Assembly: GCA_009746045.1 (NCBI GenBank)
Contig: RPFO01000115.1
Coordinates: 1,266,734 to 1,330,733, forward strand
Origin: Mesostigma viride
Taxonomy: Eukaryota; Streptophyta; Mesostigmatophyceae; Mesostigmatales; Mesostigmataceae
Reading direction: 5' to 3'
Length of the DNA: 64,000 bases
Shown: piece by piece, positions 1 to 28,200 of the stretch
Layout of the letters: every line of letters starts with the position of its first letter
How positions within the stretch are numbered: position 1 is the first letter of the stretch
Made by a program: the position numbers and the translations under genes
Notes under the pieces: generated by a model
What the model saw: only the letters and a program-made list of their open reading frames with translations
What the model was told of the DNA's origin: nothing
Databases searched by the model: none

Positions 1-280
1 TTGTTGTTGTTGTTGTTGTTGTTGTGTCCAACGCCGCACATGGGCAGAAGAGAATCTATAGTGGCCGAGGGCCGGATATATTTAGTATCGGTGGTACAAT
101 CGGTGCTACAGTACTGTAGTCTATGTTGTTGTTGTTGTTGTGTCCCACGCCGCCCAAGGTCAGCAGAGAATCTTTTGTGGCTAGTCTATGTAGGGGTCAA
201 GTATCTCACCGCTCGCCACCCCATTAATTTAATTTAATTTAATCGCACATGGGCAGCAGAGATTTGGAAACGGCCCAGGG
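1..280 (-). repeat. Clustered retroposon 3' ends with simple tails
   Basis: Three related blocks read as 3' ends on the minus strand. At 1-53 and 124-178 a (TTG)n run is followed by a short conserved core (ACGCCGCACATGGGCAG in the first, a diverged version in the second). At 227-262 the same core follows a (TTTAA)n run instead. On the minus strand this is a conserved 3' end followed by (CAA)n or (TTAAA)n, the form left by target-primed reverse transcription. A fourth copy lies at 28926-28961. No coding potential is seen. Confidence 0.55.
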
Positions 281-1315
281 CCAAGACACTGAACAGCATG
301 CCATCACAAACGTACAAGAAACAAAGATACAGCGGTTACAGCATAGACTACATCATAGTCAGGAGATTTGCGCCAAGATCCATCTTCCAATCAGTAGACG
401 CCAATGGTTGATTTCCTTCGATCTGGATTCCCTGATGTGTCGGGCGGAGGGAGCGAAGGAGGCGAGGGGCGCCGCTGGGTGTCAGCACACAAAAATATAA
501 TTTTCGGGCCCTGGTCTTTTACTGTACAGTACAGTATAAGGGGCAGTGCCAGGGGTAGTACTACACTTTCAAGGGCCCTGGTAATTTACCAGGGCCTATA
601 AATAAAATCGACTAGTAATATTTTTATTATATCATATACTAAAATATCATAGATATTATATCACTCATATATGATTGTCTCACCGCGACTACGGTACATT
701 GGCTTTCCCTTTTTCTTCACCCTTTTGGTTCTTTTAAAAATGGGCTCTGCCGGCGAGCGTGAACGTAACAACGCACGTTACTTGATTACACACGTCACAC
801 AGTGGCCACGAGAAACAAAATTTTTTTGACAGGAAACTAAGAATCGCCAAGGGATGCGCAGCTACCTCTTTGATATTTTGCAGATGCGCTGGATTAGCTA
901 CAACGTGCGTGCTGATTTGCATTGTTAGCATTGAAAATTATATCACGGTCTCCATTCAGTTTCGGGGAGGAAAAGCTCACTCAGAAGTCGGGGGGCATCA
1001 CCGAACTTCAGTGGAAACATGAACATGGGGAAAATCGCTGGCCAGCCAATTGGCGGACAAAGCGACTATGTTGTCGTGTCTGATACCCTCGCCGACTCGA
1101 GCCTGAGAAAATACTGACCTGCGTGCTTTAGCTTTACCGAATTGTGGAATGCGCGGGTTTATGCTCTCTTGTGTGTGCCTGCGGTAACCTTCTCACGGGC
1201 GCCATCGCGCCCTCTTGGGAAGGAAACCAGAGTCTTGGCTCGACTGCTGGTTGATTTTGCGTAGTTGATTGATTACCTGTTGTAGGATTAATGAGAATCG
1301 CTCTCGCAGGGTAAA
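281..1315. other. Gene-free stretch upstream of the channel gene
   Basis: No supported gene. It contains a perfect 11-bp inverted repeat at 574-596 (GGCCCTGGTAA, then its complement) followed by an AT-rich block to about 690. The last 300 bases before the ATG at 1316 are likely the promoter and 5' UTR of the channel gene. I see no clear TATA box or other defined element. Confidence 0.4.
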
Positions 1316-16013
<14,698 letters not shown>

Positions 16014-16543
16014 GTGGCCCCTGGGCGCGATGGGGAACATGGTAGAGATTGTACCAGGCGATGCACGACAAACGCTGTCCGTAAAAATGTATCCCAACAA
16101 AAGCAGGCGTCACGGGTATGGCCAGATGGTCCCACTTCATGTGCTGACCATGGCAGGGCCTGGGAGGTGCTCCTGGCCACGGCTGAGCCTACCAGCAGCA
16201 CCCGCTGAACCTACTTGGACCAGCACCACCCACGGTCTCCAGCTGGCGGCATGCTGGAACGCGGCAGTACTGGCCATGACTTCCACGGGCTGCGAAAATG
16301 TCGATGTTGTCATGGGAAAGCATCCTGACAAGGGATACCATGCTTCATGGGTCGGTCGCCTGTCATGGCCGTCCACAGGCATTACTGACTTATTACATCT
16401 CCATCCCCTACTCGGATACTACCCTGAACACGGTCGACAAAGTGAACTGTGGGCAAAGGGGCTTGCTTGCCTTTACTGGCACTGGCAACCACCATTATGT
16501 GGCTTAGATTCTTGTCTTATATATCAACCAACTATACAACCTG
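16014..16543 (+). other. Region downstream of the channel stop codon, no gene seen
   Basis: Follows the TAG at 16011-16013 and probably holds the 3' UTR and the junction with the LINE fragment. I could not identify a polyadenylation signal. Confidence 0.35.
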
Positions 16544-17540
16544 CGCAGGCCTGATCGGGAAGATCCGTCCCATGGAAGCTCGGCTGGACTGCCTGGTGAT
16601 GGAGGCCCAAATGGTGGGGCTCGAGGTCAGCAAGAAGACGAAGGTGCTGGCGGCCAGGCTTGACAACGACCCGCCAGACCTTTTCCTCCTTGATGGCTCC
16701 TGCGGCCCTTACCGGCCCAGGGTCCAGGCTGCTGGGCAGTTTGCTCCCCAGCTGCGAGGCCGACATCGATCATCGCATCTTCCTTACCTGGCACGCCCTC
16801 CGCCAATGTAGAGCCCTCTGGCGCAATCCCCTGGGCAAGCTCGAGAAGCATGACCTGTTCAAGGTCCTGGTCCTCCCAGTTCTCACATGCGGAGCCGAGA
16901 CGTGGACCCTCACAGCAGTGCTCGAGAAGAAGCTGGACGGCGCGGTCACCAACATACTGCGGACTATTTTTCGCGTAGGCTATGCCGCCCACATTCACAG
17001 GGATGCGTTGTACCTGGGCATGCCGCTTATCACTAGCACCATCAAGCAGCGTAGATTACAACTAGTATGGCGCTTAGCGCGTACCAACCAGATAGACACT
17101 TTCCATGGCCCAGCCACGGGGCTGAGGCCTGCGCAGCCGGGCAGGCACCTTCTCACGTGGGATGGGCCAAGCAATGTTAGACGCCGAACGACCGAGCGCA
17201 CGTGCAAGGAGCAACTTGTAGAGGACATGGGGGGCTTAGGCCTCTCTGTGATGCGGAAAAAGATGTGCACAGAACAAGGTTATATGGGCACTGGTAGTAG
17301 AGAACAAATGACCCCCCCTGTTGTGGGGAAATAATGCACGTGTTTCCTGCCATGGGAAGAATGCCCGGCGCGACCGCTAGGGCCTGGCACTCCACTTTAC
17401 CTGGCATGCCTTAGATTTAGTTAGTATCTGGATAGATAGAATAGAACCGGTAGAATGTCTGTCTCCATCCATATCCATCCGTCGGGGCTAATTATAAGTA
17501 CTCTGTGACTTCCCAACGGGAGCACGAGTTCAACTAACTA
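16544..17540 (+). pseudogene. 5'-truncated LINE reverse transcriptase C-terminus plus 3' end
   Basis: Translation resembles the C-terminal half of an RTE/Jockey-type RT. The segment VGLEVSKKTKVLAARLD lies in one frame to about 16730. A one-base shift then gives LLPSC...WHALRQCRALWR, LPVLTCGAETWTLT, and TSTIKQRRLQLV to the stop at 17332-17334. The best relative in the window is the minus-strand copy at 53319-54227, which keeps the YADD motif lost here. The tail after 17335 ends with the hairpin-type 3' motif at 17497-17530 (gtgacttcccaacgggagcac). Dead copy: truncated and frameshifted. Confidence 0.75.
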
Positions 17541-18149
17541 CTTGATCCTACCCTATAAGCCGAGCTTCTCAACGGTCACCGCAAATAATTAACCAACGGT
17601 CACCGCAAATAATTTCGTCAGAAAATTTGCCATTTCACCCTACCAACTTTTCGGAGTTGGGATATATGCAAAATGTATCAAAAAGGAATCGATACGTCAC
17701 CTGGGAATGGGAACGGCGTTTGGGCTAGCTCTGTGGAACTGGCCATATACAAAGAAAAACCTCCTTCAGCTTATATGTTCAGGTTTTAGCACGCATAACC
17801 TTCTGTTCTGGTTCTGCTGGCCACCCATGCACGCGATGTAGTGCGTCCCAGTAGTATCCAGAGCAAGCCCGCAGCTGCCGCAGGACGCACCCGCCATGAT
17901 GAGAGGTTGCGGGGCAAAGAGCTGGTGGCGGATCGAGAGGGACTGATGGCGTAAAGGGCCGGAGCCAGCGTGAACAAAGGCGGGCTCATGGGGAGGGCGC
18001 GCAAGAATGCGGACCCCACGCTCCCCTCAAGGGAAACGGAGTGAAGCCAAGCCTTCCCCTGATCGTTCAAGCTCGCATGCAGACCCATCCAGCCGGCACA
18101 GTGTAGTATACCCGCGTAGGTCTTTTGTTGTTTTTCATGAACGCAGGCA
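17541..18149. other. Gene-free spacer
   Basis: Nothing coding recognised. A short direct repeat (ACGGTCACCGCAAATAATT) occurs twice near 17572-17612. The right part merges into the decayed RT on the minus strand. Confidence 0.4.
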
Positions 18150-19394
18150 GGGAAGGCACTAGGACTGACGACAGTGGACAGGCCGGGCGTGCCCCGGGGC
18201 AGGCCGGCGACGGTGGACGGCCTGAGCGGGGCGGTCGAGGTCGCAAGCCTTCTGGATCCCGAGGTTAGAATCCTGCACAGCCTGCACAAAGAAGGGGGAT
18301 GGGGTGACCAAGTCGGGAATGGCGCTGACGGCGCTGGGGACCAACCGGCGGATCTCAGCCCAGGCCTGAGTAACAGAGCCAAGGAAGGCGGCGGGGGCGA
18401 GGCGGGCGGCGCGGGTGAGCCCACACCCGCCTGTGCGGCAGGGGAGGGTGGCCAAGCGCATGGAGTGAGCTGGCAGGCTAGGGCCGGGGAGGAGCACCTG
18501 CAAGGCAGGCCTGAATGCGCTCGTCATGGCCTTCCGCGGCAAGCCGCACCAAGTGGGGGGGAGCGCCACGGAGCCAGTGAACCACCCGCGGGTGGGCGCA
18601 AAACCACAGGAGGAGCCCTTTTGTCTGGGGGTCCTTGAGGCGCGCCCAAGTCTCGAGGACATGGGTGCGCTGTTCCACGGTGGCCCGGAGCGCTCCTCTT
18701 CGACGTAGTCAGGGTCACCCATGTACAGGGACGCCCAGGCACGAGAAACCACGCGCCCGCGCCAATGCCCCCGGGATAGCCGCGGGGAAGCCAGAGCAGT
18801 CCCCCTGGGGCGAAAAGACTGCACACTTGGGGAGGGTGAGCCGAAGGTTGATGGCCGCCATGGCCACTTCAAGGGCAGCCAGGGCGGCAACTACAGCGTC
18901 GGCCGGGCCAAGGGCATGGATATCGTCCATATAGGCGAGGAGCATGACATCCGGGTGCGCAGCGTGGACACCTTGGAGAGCCTTGTGCAGCGGGGCAGAC
19001 AGGTAAAAGGGGCCGAGGGGGTCACCTTGCTGGGTTCCCGTGCGGGAAGCGACGTCGGCGAACATCCCATCCTCCATGAGGAAGGAGAGTTGATTGGGTT
19101 CGCCGTAGCAGGCTGCTGTCCACGCAAGAAGCTCAGGGGACGCCTCGCCGACGGCCTCAAAGATGCTAGCCTTGGTGACAGTGCTCATTGAATGCATTGT
19201 GGCAATCCACCTTCAGCTAGCGCCACATGGGTCGGATGAGTCTCTAGGTAGGCCTGAACTGTGTGCACGATGATGTCGCAGCCCCCTTTGGTGGCGACGC
19301 CAAGCTGGGCCGCGACGGACTCCTCAGTATCACTCCGGTTGGGGCAGAAGTAGGCGCGAAACTCGGGGGCCTTTTGGCGACAAATGACCAACAT
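18150..19394 (-). pseudogene. Decayed reverse transcriptase of a second non-LTR family
   Basis: Minus-strand translation in several frames gives recognisable RT blocks in order. These are TKGGCDIIVHTVQAYLE, the motif-A region VDCHNAFNEH (near 19180-19210), GTQQGDPLGP with AYMDDIHALGP for motifs B and C (18715-19197), then LWFCAHPRVVHWLRGAPPHL and LPCRTGGCGLTRAARLAPAAFL. At least three frameshifts interrupt it. The QQGDPLGP and AYMDD signature differs from the YADD elements elsewhere in the window, so this is a separate lineage. No endonuclease or ORF1 was found next to it. Confidence 0.7.
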
Positions 19395-21416
19395 ACATTC
19401 ATTGAGAATGATAGATTACGGAGGTGAGATGGGCATGCAACATAAGGAAAAACCTGATAAGGAGAATAACCCTGAAGAAATTAATAGGAATCTGACACGG
19501 ACATCCAAGGATCACGCCAGCTGCACAAGGTACAACTAACTACATTACAAAACTACGACACGCAGCAACAGCGCTGCCGGCCCACCATGCATGCAGGCCT
19601 GGGAGGGATCTAGACCGCATGGGTCGCGACAAAGTCGGCCCGGGTGCGGCGGAATACCAATATATAGATGAACCAAGATGTGCTCGGAGTAACTTACCCA
19701 AGCGCCCCCCCAATCCATCCACAACATTATCTACGCTGCCACATTGAACCCGACCGCCGTTGTTGGCCGCCGTCGTGCTCCCAAACGTGAAAAAAAGCCG
19801 CGACGGTGCGAGATCTTGCGCCAAAATGCTTCACTAGTTTCCGCGCACGATGGGCACAGCGCCGCTCCATGTGTGTCTTATTGATAGACAACTTAGAAGT
19901 ATGTATATTACACCATAACATACGTACCATCATGTTTCACTAGTCAAAAAGCTTGCGCTCATGCAAGAATGCAGACACTCCTTCCGTGTCATATGCATGG
20001 GCCCCACATAGATCTCCTCCCAAGAACCCGCTTTCCCCGTTCGAACTTCAGTTGGGTGAACCATCAACATCCTATGAAATGACTGATGGACTACGCAGGA
20101 GCTGCCGCTCATCCCTTAATGCATGTCCTACGAGGCCATCACTGGCATCACCATGCATTCATGTAGTACATTTACCTCACACAAAAACATATTCTTTCCT
20201 GGGCTAGATGCTCAGCCCTTCTTACTATAAGCAACCCACAACACGGCTCCGCACACACCGCTTCAGCATCCCCCCGTGTTTCCCTAGCCCTGGGATTCGT
20301 GGTGCCATGGAAAACTAGAAACCCAAGCACCCAATCTATAACACCCAACGCCCCCTCAGTCATCCACATGGAATACTGACAACCTCCCTTCACAGCTGGC
20401 AGCCAATGACAGCAACTTCGAGCGAGACCATGCTCATCCGTGGCAAGAAACAAGGATGAGCTGGGCAGCAGACCTGGGGCCGTCCAAAAGTCCCCATCCT
20501 CCACGGCTCCACACTCCCCATCCTACATCAGCATGCGCAGCTGGGCTTCCTTGCCCCTTGGCCCTTGGCAGGCGAAGCCTGTCCATGTGGCAACCCTTGC
20601 ATGCGACACAGTTGCATCTCAGTCTATCGGGGCAAAACACCTGTTCAGGGGCAAAGAAACAGAAGCGTCGGCACGACAGCCAGAACGACCGGCAGTTAAA
20701 GTCCATGTCATGGAAGGTAGGCACGGCCATGGTAAGCACAAGGGGACGTGCGCTGGAGATCATGTTGCCAGCAACCGATGTACTCTGGGCAGTGGGCACG
20801 CATCACCAAAGCTCCCATGCTCAAGCAGGGGCCGTGCAAGCTAGATGCTGGCGCACGGCACCAAACCATAGTCCGCCCTGATCAGCCCCACATCGGCCTT
20901 GCAGGAGACGACAAGATCAAGCACAGTTTTAGAAGACGGACAATAGTCCATAGGAAGCAGCTACGAGGAACGCTCGTGCCTGCTCACTGGCAACTGCTCA
21001 CAACAATTGCAGCGCATGAACAAGGGACAGCCGTGGGAAGGAGGCACTGACTAGCGGCACGCAGGCTATCTCAATGCCGACGACATGACAGTGCCCCGAC
21101 CGCCCTGACTCATGTCTCTGTGGCATGAGATGCGAGCTGTCTTCCGCCACCGCAGGGCACCAACAAGTCGCACAACCTTTCCCCAATCAAACAAACACCG
21201 TTGCAACAAACCCCTTCCCCAGCCCCCGCCCCTCTCTTCGTTTCCCCCTCTCCCTATTCTCTGCTTTCCCCCCCTTCCCTCCTGACCCCCTATTTCCCGC
21301 GTCCTCCCCCACCGGTATGCCCTGGACGCCTTCTCAAGGTAGACGCATGGCAAGCGGCCATGGGTCATCCCGTACCTGCCCCCGTCGCCAGCAGCAAGCG
21401 TAGCCCCCGCGACCCC
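19395..21416. other. Gene-free stretch between the RT relic and the bromodomain gene
   Basis: No coding region with family similarity in either strand. The part nearest 21416 is probably the 3' UTR of the minus-strand bromodomain gene. A pyrimidine-rich tract lies at 21210-21310. Confidence 0.4.
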
Positions 21417-22202
21417 TCAGCTGCCCACCACTGGCTGCGTCGCTGTGTCCACCACTTGTGGCTGAGGCGCGACCGCCGGCACTACCAACACCTGGCCTGG
21501 TGGTGGGACGGTTGCCAGCAGAGGGGCAGCAGCCGCTGCCGATACCGTCGGGGCGGGGCCCCCCGCTGCCACGTTCGTCACGGCCACTGGAGGCCTTGCA
21601 ACATGGCTGTTGCTGGCAGAGGGAGCTGTCGCTTGTGCAGCTGCTGCCACGGCTGCCAGCGTGTCCGCCCCCATAGCCACCAGTGGCACGGTTGCCTGGG
21701 GAGCAGCTGGTGGCACAAGCAGCACAGGGGAGGTAGCCCCTGGCCACGCACTGGCCACGAGAGGCACCGCCACCGCCGCCGCTGCTGCGACCGGCATGGG
21801 CGTTGGGATGGTCATGGCAGCCGTGGGTGCTTCTGCAATAACACCAGCACTGGTGATGCCACCTGGCGGGCCGCCCACCGCCGTGGGTGTGGGGGTAGAA
21901 ATGGGGGATGGCTGTGGAAGCACCCCCACCGGTGCCGGCGCGAATATCATGGCTGGCTCTGCTGCCCCCGCCCCCACGGCCTGGGGGAGTGGTATGCGCG
22001 GCACCGGTGTCGTTGTGGCGCCCAGCAGAGATTCGCGCACGCTGGCCCCCGCCGACAGCTGGTGCAGCAGTGCACAGCTCGTGGTGCGCGCCAGCAGCTG
22101 GCGGCGGCGGTTCTTGTCTGGAGCCGCGGCAACGAGGCACCCACGTTCAAGCAAGGGGTACAGATTCAAAAGCGTAACAGGGCTCAGGGAACAGTCATCG
22201 CG

Positions 22203-22256
<54 letters not shown>

Positions 22257-25200
22257 CGTGTGTGTGTGGATGAGTGTGGGTGGGTAGGTGCATGTGTGTG
22301 TTTGTGAGTTTGTTTTGTGGGGGCGGCGGGCCCAAAGGAGGTATCGGGCAAAGGCAGCCAGTGGGCATGCCGCCAACCGCAAGGTAGAAAGGGGGCCCCG
22401 TCTGCCAGCCTGGCAGGTAGCAGTGGTGCGACAGGCACAACAAATGGGAGGGACGAGCATGCGGAAGACTACTACCGGAAAAACCGGCCCGCAGTACCAT
22501 GGACAGACAGCTATGGGAAGGCAGACGGTCATGCCAAAGGGCATTCATTAAATCTCGTGATGGCACTGAGACACTGACAGGGCATGGCTCGCCAATGAGG
22601 CCATGCAACACCGTCCATTGGCAAAGCATGCATGACCATGGCAAGCACGATGAGGATTCTGCCAGTCACGGTGGTCAAACAGGCAAGCAGGGTGGGCAAG
22701 GAAGTACTGATGGGAAATCAGATTATTGGCAATCAGGGTGGGCAAAAGTGCGGGAGGACACCACCCCCAACAGCCCCCCCCCCCCCCCACACACACCACC
22801 ACCACCAATAACCACTACCTAAAACAACCCCCAGCCCCCTCCCCCAAACGCTCACCCATGCGCGAGAAGAGCGGGTGGCGGCTCATCTGCTCCTCGCTGA
22901 AACGGTCCCCTCGCCGCCGCCGCCACTTGAGCTTGTGGCGAGGACCCGCATGATGGGCGGACCAGGGGGTCAGCCGCGCCGCGCCGCCACACGCCACCGC
23001 TTGCCCTGTGCTGCCTGCCGCCCTCCCCGAGCTAGCAGGCGCCAGGACGCCTCCGCTGCCGGCATCTCTGCCGCCACAAGCCGGCTGGGCCGTTTGGCCC
23101 CAAGCGGAGGCGGCCGCTGCGGACGTATCTTCTGACTCGCCCTCCGTTTTCATGCTAGCACACGCCACGTCTCCAGCCTCTGCCTTTGTGGGGAAATCCT
23201 TGCTGACCGTTGGCCCCTGGTCCGAGGGAGCTCCAGGAACACCCCCCATTGCCACGGCCGGGGCCCCCTCCCCCTCGCCCTGCCAGTCCATGCTCTCCTT
23301 CTTGACGCCACCCACGTGGGGTACATGCATAGGAGCTGCGATGGCGACACCCGCGGCTGCCGTCCCATCCACGTCCATGTCCATCGGGTGGGCCGTGCCA
23401 CCGTCCGCAACCGCAGCATGCAACCCATCCCCCACGGTTGCGCCACCTGTCACCGGGTGCGTGCCGATGTCTGCCGCCGTGTCCTCCCCACCACTCCCCG
23501 CCACCACTTGCTGCGGCGGCATGTCACCGGGAGCAGCGCCGCCATCGGCCCGCCGCCGCTGGCGCCGCATCATCAGCCGCCGGCGCTGTGCCTCATAGCA
23601 ACGGAGCAAGCTGCCCAGTTGGCGCAGGCTGGCGTCTAGCCACCGGCACCGCCACTCAATCCCTTGTCGGTAGCGCTTCCACTCCGGGTCCAGCGCGCGG
23701 TGGCGGCCCCTGGATGACGCCCCGTCCTCCCCCGCGCCCTCGCCCTCCTCGCTGCGCGCCACGTTGCCATCACCAGCATCCGTCACCGTCGCGTCACGTC
23801 CCTTGCTCCCGTCCCCCGTCACCGCCTGGGCGGCTGCGGCTGCCTCTGCATCTCGCCCGCTCGGCCGTACACGCTCCACAATGGTGCACAGGTCGCGCCC
23901 TGGGGGCCCCCAGTAGCCGCGCTCCAGCACTACCCCCTTGCCATGCGCCGACGGCAGCACCACGCCGGCGCCCTCCTCGGCGCCCCCCCCCGCTGCGTTC
24001 CCGGGACACAGCTTGTCGGTTCCTGCGGTCGCTCCGATAATGCTGGCACCCGCCTCGGTGCCGGCGTCCCCCGCCTCGCGCATGCAAACATCGCCGCCGC
24101 CGCCATCGCTGCCTCCACATGCGGCCACCACCGCCCTGTCATCAAAGATGAGATGCGGCTCCATTGGCATGACTCCGTTGGCAAGCGGCGGCTGCGAGGG
24201 CACCGCAGCGACGTTGCCCTCCTCCCCCTGCCCGCCGTCACCGTCCCATCCCTCCCCAGCACCCACCCCAAGCAGGTCACCATCCCCTACTTCCCGGCAC
24301 TTGCCCGGCTCCTGCTTGACTGCTGGCGCCCCAGTGCACCGCCCGCCCGCATCCACGCCCTTGCCTGCGGCCACCGTGTCGACCCCCATGCCCGGGCGAC
24401 ACCTGTCGTTGTTGCCCTTGGACCAAGGCACAGGAAGCCAGGAGGACGGATGAAGCGATGACGACGCGCCGATGTCCCCCTCATCCCCGGACTCATCATC
24501 TGTGTCATCGGTATCACTGAACGAAGACGAGCACTCCGGCAGCTGCATCGAGCGGGCTTCCCTCGCCGAGGGGGCGCTGTTGGGGAGGACCAACATCTGG
24601 CGCCCGTCACCCCCTGCGATCGGGGCCATCACGGGGGTAATGCTGAAGGGGGTCACGATGTCCGCATATTCAGCCGCCGGCACGCCGCCCTCTCGCAGCA
24701 TGCCCATGCCCACGCAGGACAAGCCGCCGAGGCCACCGCTGCCGCCATCTGTCATCGCCAGCATGCCCATGCCCATACCATCTTGCAGCGGCCCGATGCC
24801 CTCGCCATCCCCGGCCACAAACCCGCCGTCCGCGCCCATCAGGTACGCTGGCATGCCACCATGCTGCGCCGGCTCTGCATGCATCCCCATCCCCCGGTCG
24901 TTACGCTGCTCTGCCCCGCAGACCGAGACCATCCCAGAGATCCCCGCATCCTGGGACATCCCCCCTGATGGACCCCCACACGCAAACCGCCCACCAGCCG
25001 TGCCATCACCCGCCACGGAAAGGCCGCCCAATCCCACCCCCACATCCCCCGCGGTGGCCCCCAATGGTAGCGCTGGGTTGAATGTTGCCATGTCGGCATC
25101 CCCGTCACCACCAGCACGCTCCTCTTCCTCCGCATCCAGCAGATGTGCCGCGTCCCTTAAGAGGGCATCCGCGTCGCCGTGCGCCAGAAGCGACCCCAGC

Positions 25201-28200
25201 GCGTCCAAGGGCGGCTCGGGCAGCATGCCCATCAGCGACAGGGGGCCCCCTGGCAGCATGGCCACGGCCGCACCGCCCGCTTTCCCGCCGCCCTTCTTAT
25301 CCGCGGCGGGTGCCTTGGGCTTGCGCGCTGCGGTGGACGCCGCGGTCGACTTGGGTTTGGTGGACTTGGGCGACGCGACAGGTGGCGTGCCGCCACTGGC
25401 CGCGGCACCGGCTTTCTTGCTTGCGACACCAGCGGCCCCACCGGCACCTTTTGCCCCAGTCTTCTGCCCGCCCTTGCCCCCCGCTGCGGTAGGAGTCGTC
25501 GCCGATGCCCCCTTGCCAGGTGTCTTGGCGCCCGATGGCCCCGCATCCGCACTCCCCGCCGTCACCAGCCCGCTTTCGGCAGCCAGTATACCTGCGCCCA
25601 GGGATGTTGCGTGTGGGGACTCGGAAGCAGACACCGTCTCCGACTTGGGCGTGACAAGCGTTGGGGATAGCGGCCCGGCCTGACCTGGGGTGGATGGCAC
25701 GGACGGCGCCCTGGGCCCAATACCTTGGAGGGCATCCCCCTTGGATGCGCCGATGGGGGCGAGCACGCGGTTGCCTTGTCGCAGCAGCGCGAGCGCCGCC
25801 ATGTGGACCGCCGACCGCTTGCGGTTGTAGACGGTGGCGTTGTTGCAGACGAGGGTGAAGTCGTCCTGAGAAGGGCCGCGCGTGGAGAGGGAAGACAGAA
25901 GAAATCGGCATGGGAAGCGGAGCCAACCAGAAGGAGATGAAGAGGTGAGGGGGCTGGAGGGGGGGATCCGCGAGATCGTTCGCTGTGAGCAGAGGCAGGG
26001 GCTAGCGGCTGTGGTAGGTGTCGATGAGACATGATGATGAAGGCTAGCGCACACCCAGGTCAACTACTGGATACTTTCGCTCCTTTGGGTTCCCTACCCC
26101 ATACGCAGCGGGACACCAACACCAGCCCTGATGAACGGCGCTTGATGGGGGAGGTGCAGAAGCGGGAAGGCAAGGCATCCCTCCAGGGCAGCCGCATCCC
26201 ACGGCATCCATGCATCCCCAAAACTTTGGTGGTGCTTGGGGACTTCACTAGGGGCTTCACACATGCTTCGTGTGCCCATCATCATGCTCACCCTCCCCAT
26301 GCGCTCGCGACTACATCACAACATCCGGGAACCGTGCCTGGTGGCATCCATTGATTAATAAACTGGTAACATCCATAGCTCACACCGTACATGCCACAGT
26401 TTCCTTTTCCACGGGACCTTTCCCCCCCCCTCCCCCCCCGCCCTCGGCCCAGACCACAGACCAAGGCATTGTAACATGGATCCTGGCGGCACGCCACGCA
26501 CCACAAACGCGCGCCAGGTGGCGTACTCCCGTCGGCGCGCCTTGTTGAGCATGGTGGCGAAGCACATGGGCTGGCGGATGACCACACTGTAGTTGGGTGC
26601 CACGTCATCAGTGACAGGGTCCAGAAAGAAGCCATGCGTGTCCAGCCTGGGGGGCGGAGGGGGGGAAGGGACAGGCAGGGGTGGGGTGGGGTGGGGGAAC
26701 GTGCGCGAAAGGAATGTTCAGGGGGAGGGGGGTTGTCAGGGGCAAGTGCTGAGGAGCATTGAGTGGCGGTGTCGGATGGTGGCAGCAAGTCGGAACGGAA
26801 GGTCGCGTGTTGTGATGCCTATGCATGGCGTGGTGGCGCCTGTCCCAAGTGTGCGTGCGTGTGTGCATGTGTGTGTGTGTGCATGTACGTGTGCGTATGT
26901 GCGTGCGTGCCATGGCTGATGACTGGTTGATCATTTTGCCACAAGGCACCCTCTCGCACGGAAATCCCACACGGTACCCACCCGATGAGCTGCCGGATGA
27001 GCTTCACCAGCTCTGTGTCTGGCTCTTGGGGAAGCTCCCCCCGAACCCCGCCCCCGCCCCCGCCCCCACCCTCCCCCCCGCTCGCCCCCCCCTCCTGCTT
27101 GACCGGCAGGAACTCTTTGTCCGCAAACGGCCCCAACCCGCCATGGCTATCATTCGCAGCATCACTGTCGGAGGTCATGCTGGCAACCGCCACGCCCCCG
27201 CTGGCATCCGTGGCCCCCCCCTCGCTCCCTGCCTCCACCTTCACGGCACGGTCGCCACCCGCGTCCCGCGTGCATGCCAATGGCGACGTGGGCGCTGCCT
27301 GCTCGGTTCCCTCGCCCGCTGACGCTGTCGCCGCGTCTGGTTTCACAGCGCCCATGGCGCCCGTGGAGCCATCAGCGGCCTGAGACGTCTCCCCTGCACC
27401 TGGGAGCAGGGGGACAGATGCCACCAGGCCAGCGGGCGACGGATCTTCACTTGTTACGGGAACTGCTGCGTCCGCTTGGGATATATCGCCAGTGCTTTCC
27501 TCATTCCCTTGTGTGGTCACTGGAGCAGCCTTGTGAAGTGGTTGGTTTGGGAGGTCCGTCGGCACGCCCCCACCCATGTCGCCCAAAGCAGGCACCCCCT
27601 GGGAGGCCTGGGGCGAGGCCACAGCACTGGGCATATTAGGGGGGCCACCGCCAGGCTCTTCCTGCCGTTGGGGAGCCTCATCAGCTGCCGGGGGCGAAGG
27701 TGGTCGTCCCCTGGCATCTGGCACGGTGCTGGCCTGGGCAGTCTCGGCTGCTTGACTAGCATCTGGTCGGTCGCAAGAGTCTTTTTGTTCACGAGCATTG
27801 GCCAATGAGGCAAGACTATCGCCAGCACTGACGCCGGGTGCTGTCGCTACGTCAGGGCAGCGTCTTTCCGAGTCTCCATTCAGTTCGGTGCCCTCCACCG
27901 GCTTGGGCAATCTGTCTTGCGAGGAAGTGGCAGAGGCTTCTGGCCCGCTACCATCCTCGGTGCCACCCGATGTGACGAGCAACGCCGTCCCCGGATGGAA
28001 TCCCTTTCCATCCCGCCCATCGGATGAGGCATCTGGGAGCGGGGCGGACACCGATCGCGGCCGTTTGCGCGCGCTTCGGATACCAACAGCTCGGCCCCGT
28101 GGCTCGAAAACAGCATCTGCAGCGACCTGGTCCGAAATAACGGGGTCTGCATGTGATTGGGAAGAGCTGGCGCCCCCTTCTACGACAGCCTTGCCGGTCC

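Noticed and set aside
21334-24460. Several long plus-strand and alternative-frame open frames opposite the bromodomain gene
   Set aside because: GC-rich coding DNA leaves antisense frames open. Only the minus-strand frame joins the bromodomain in phase.
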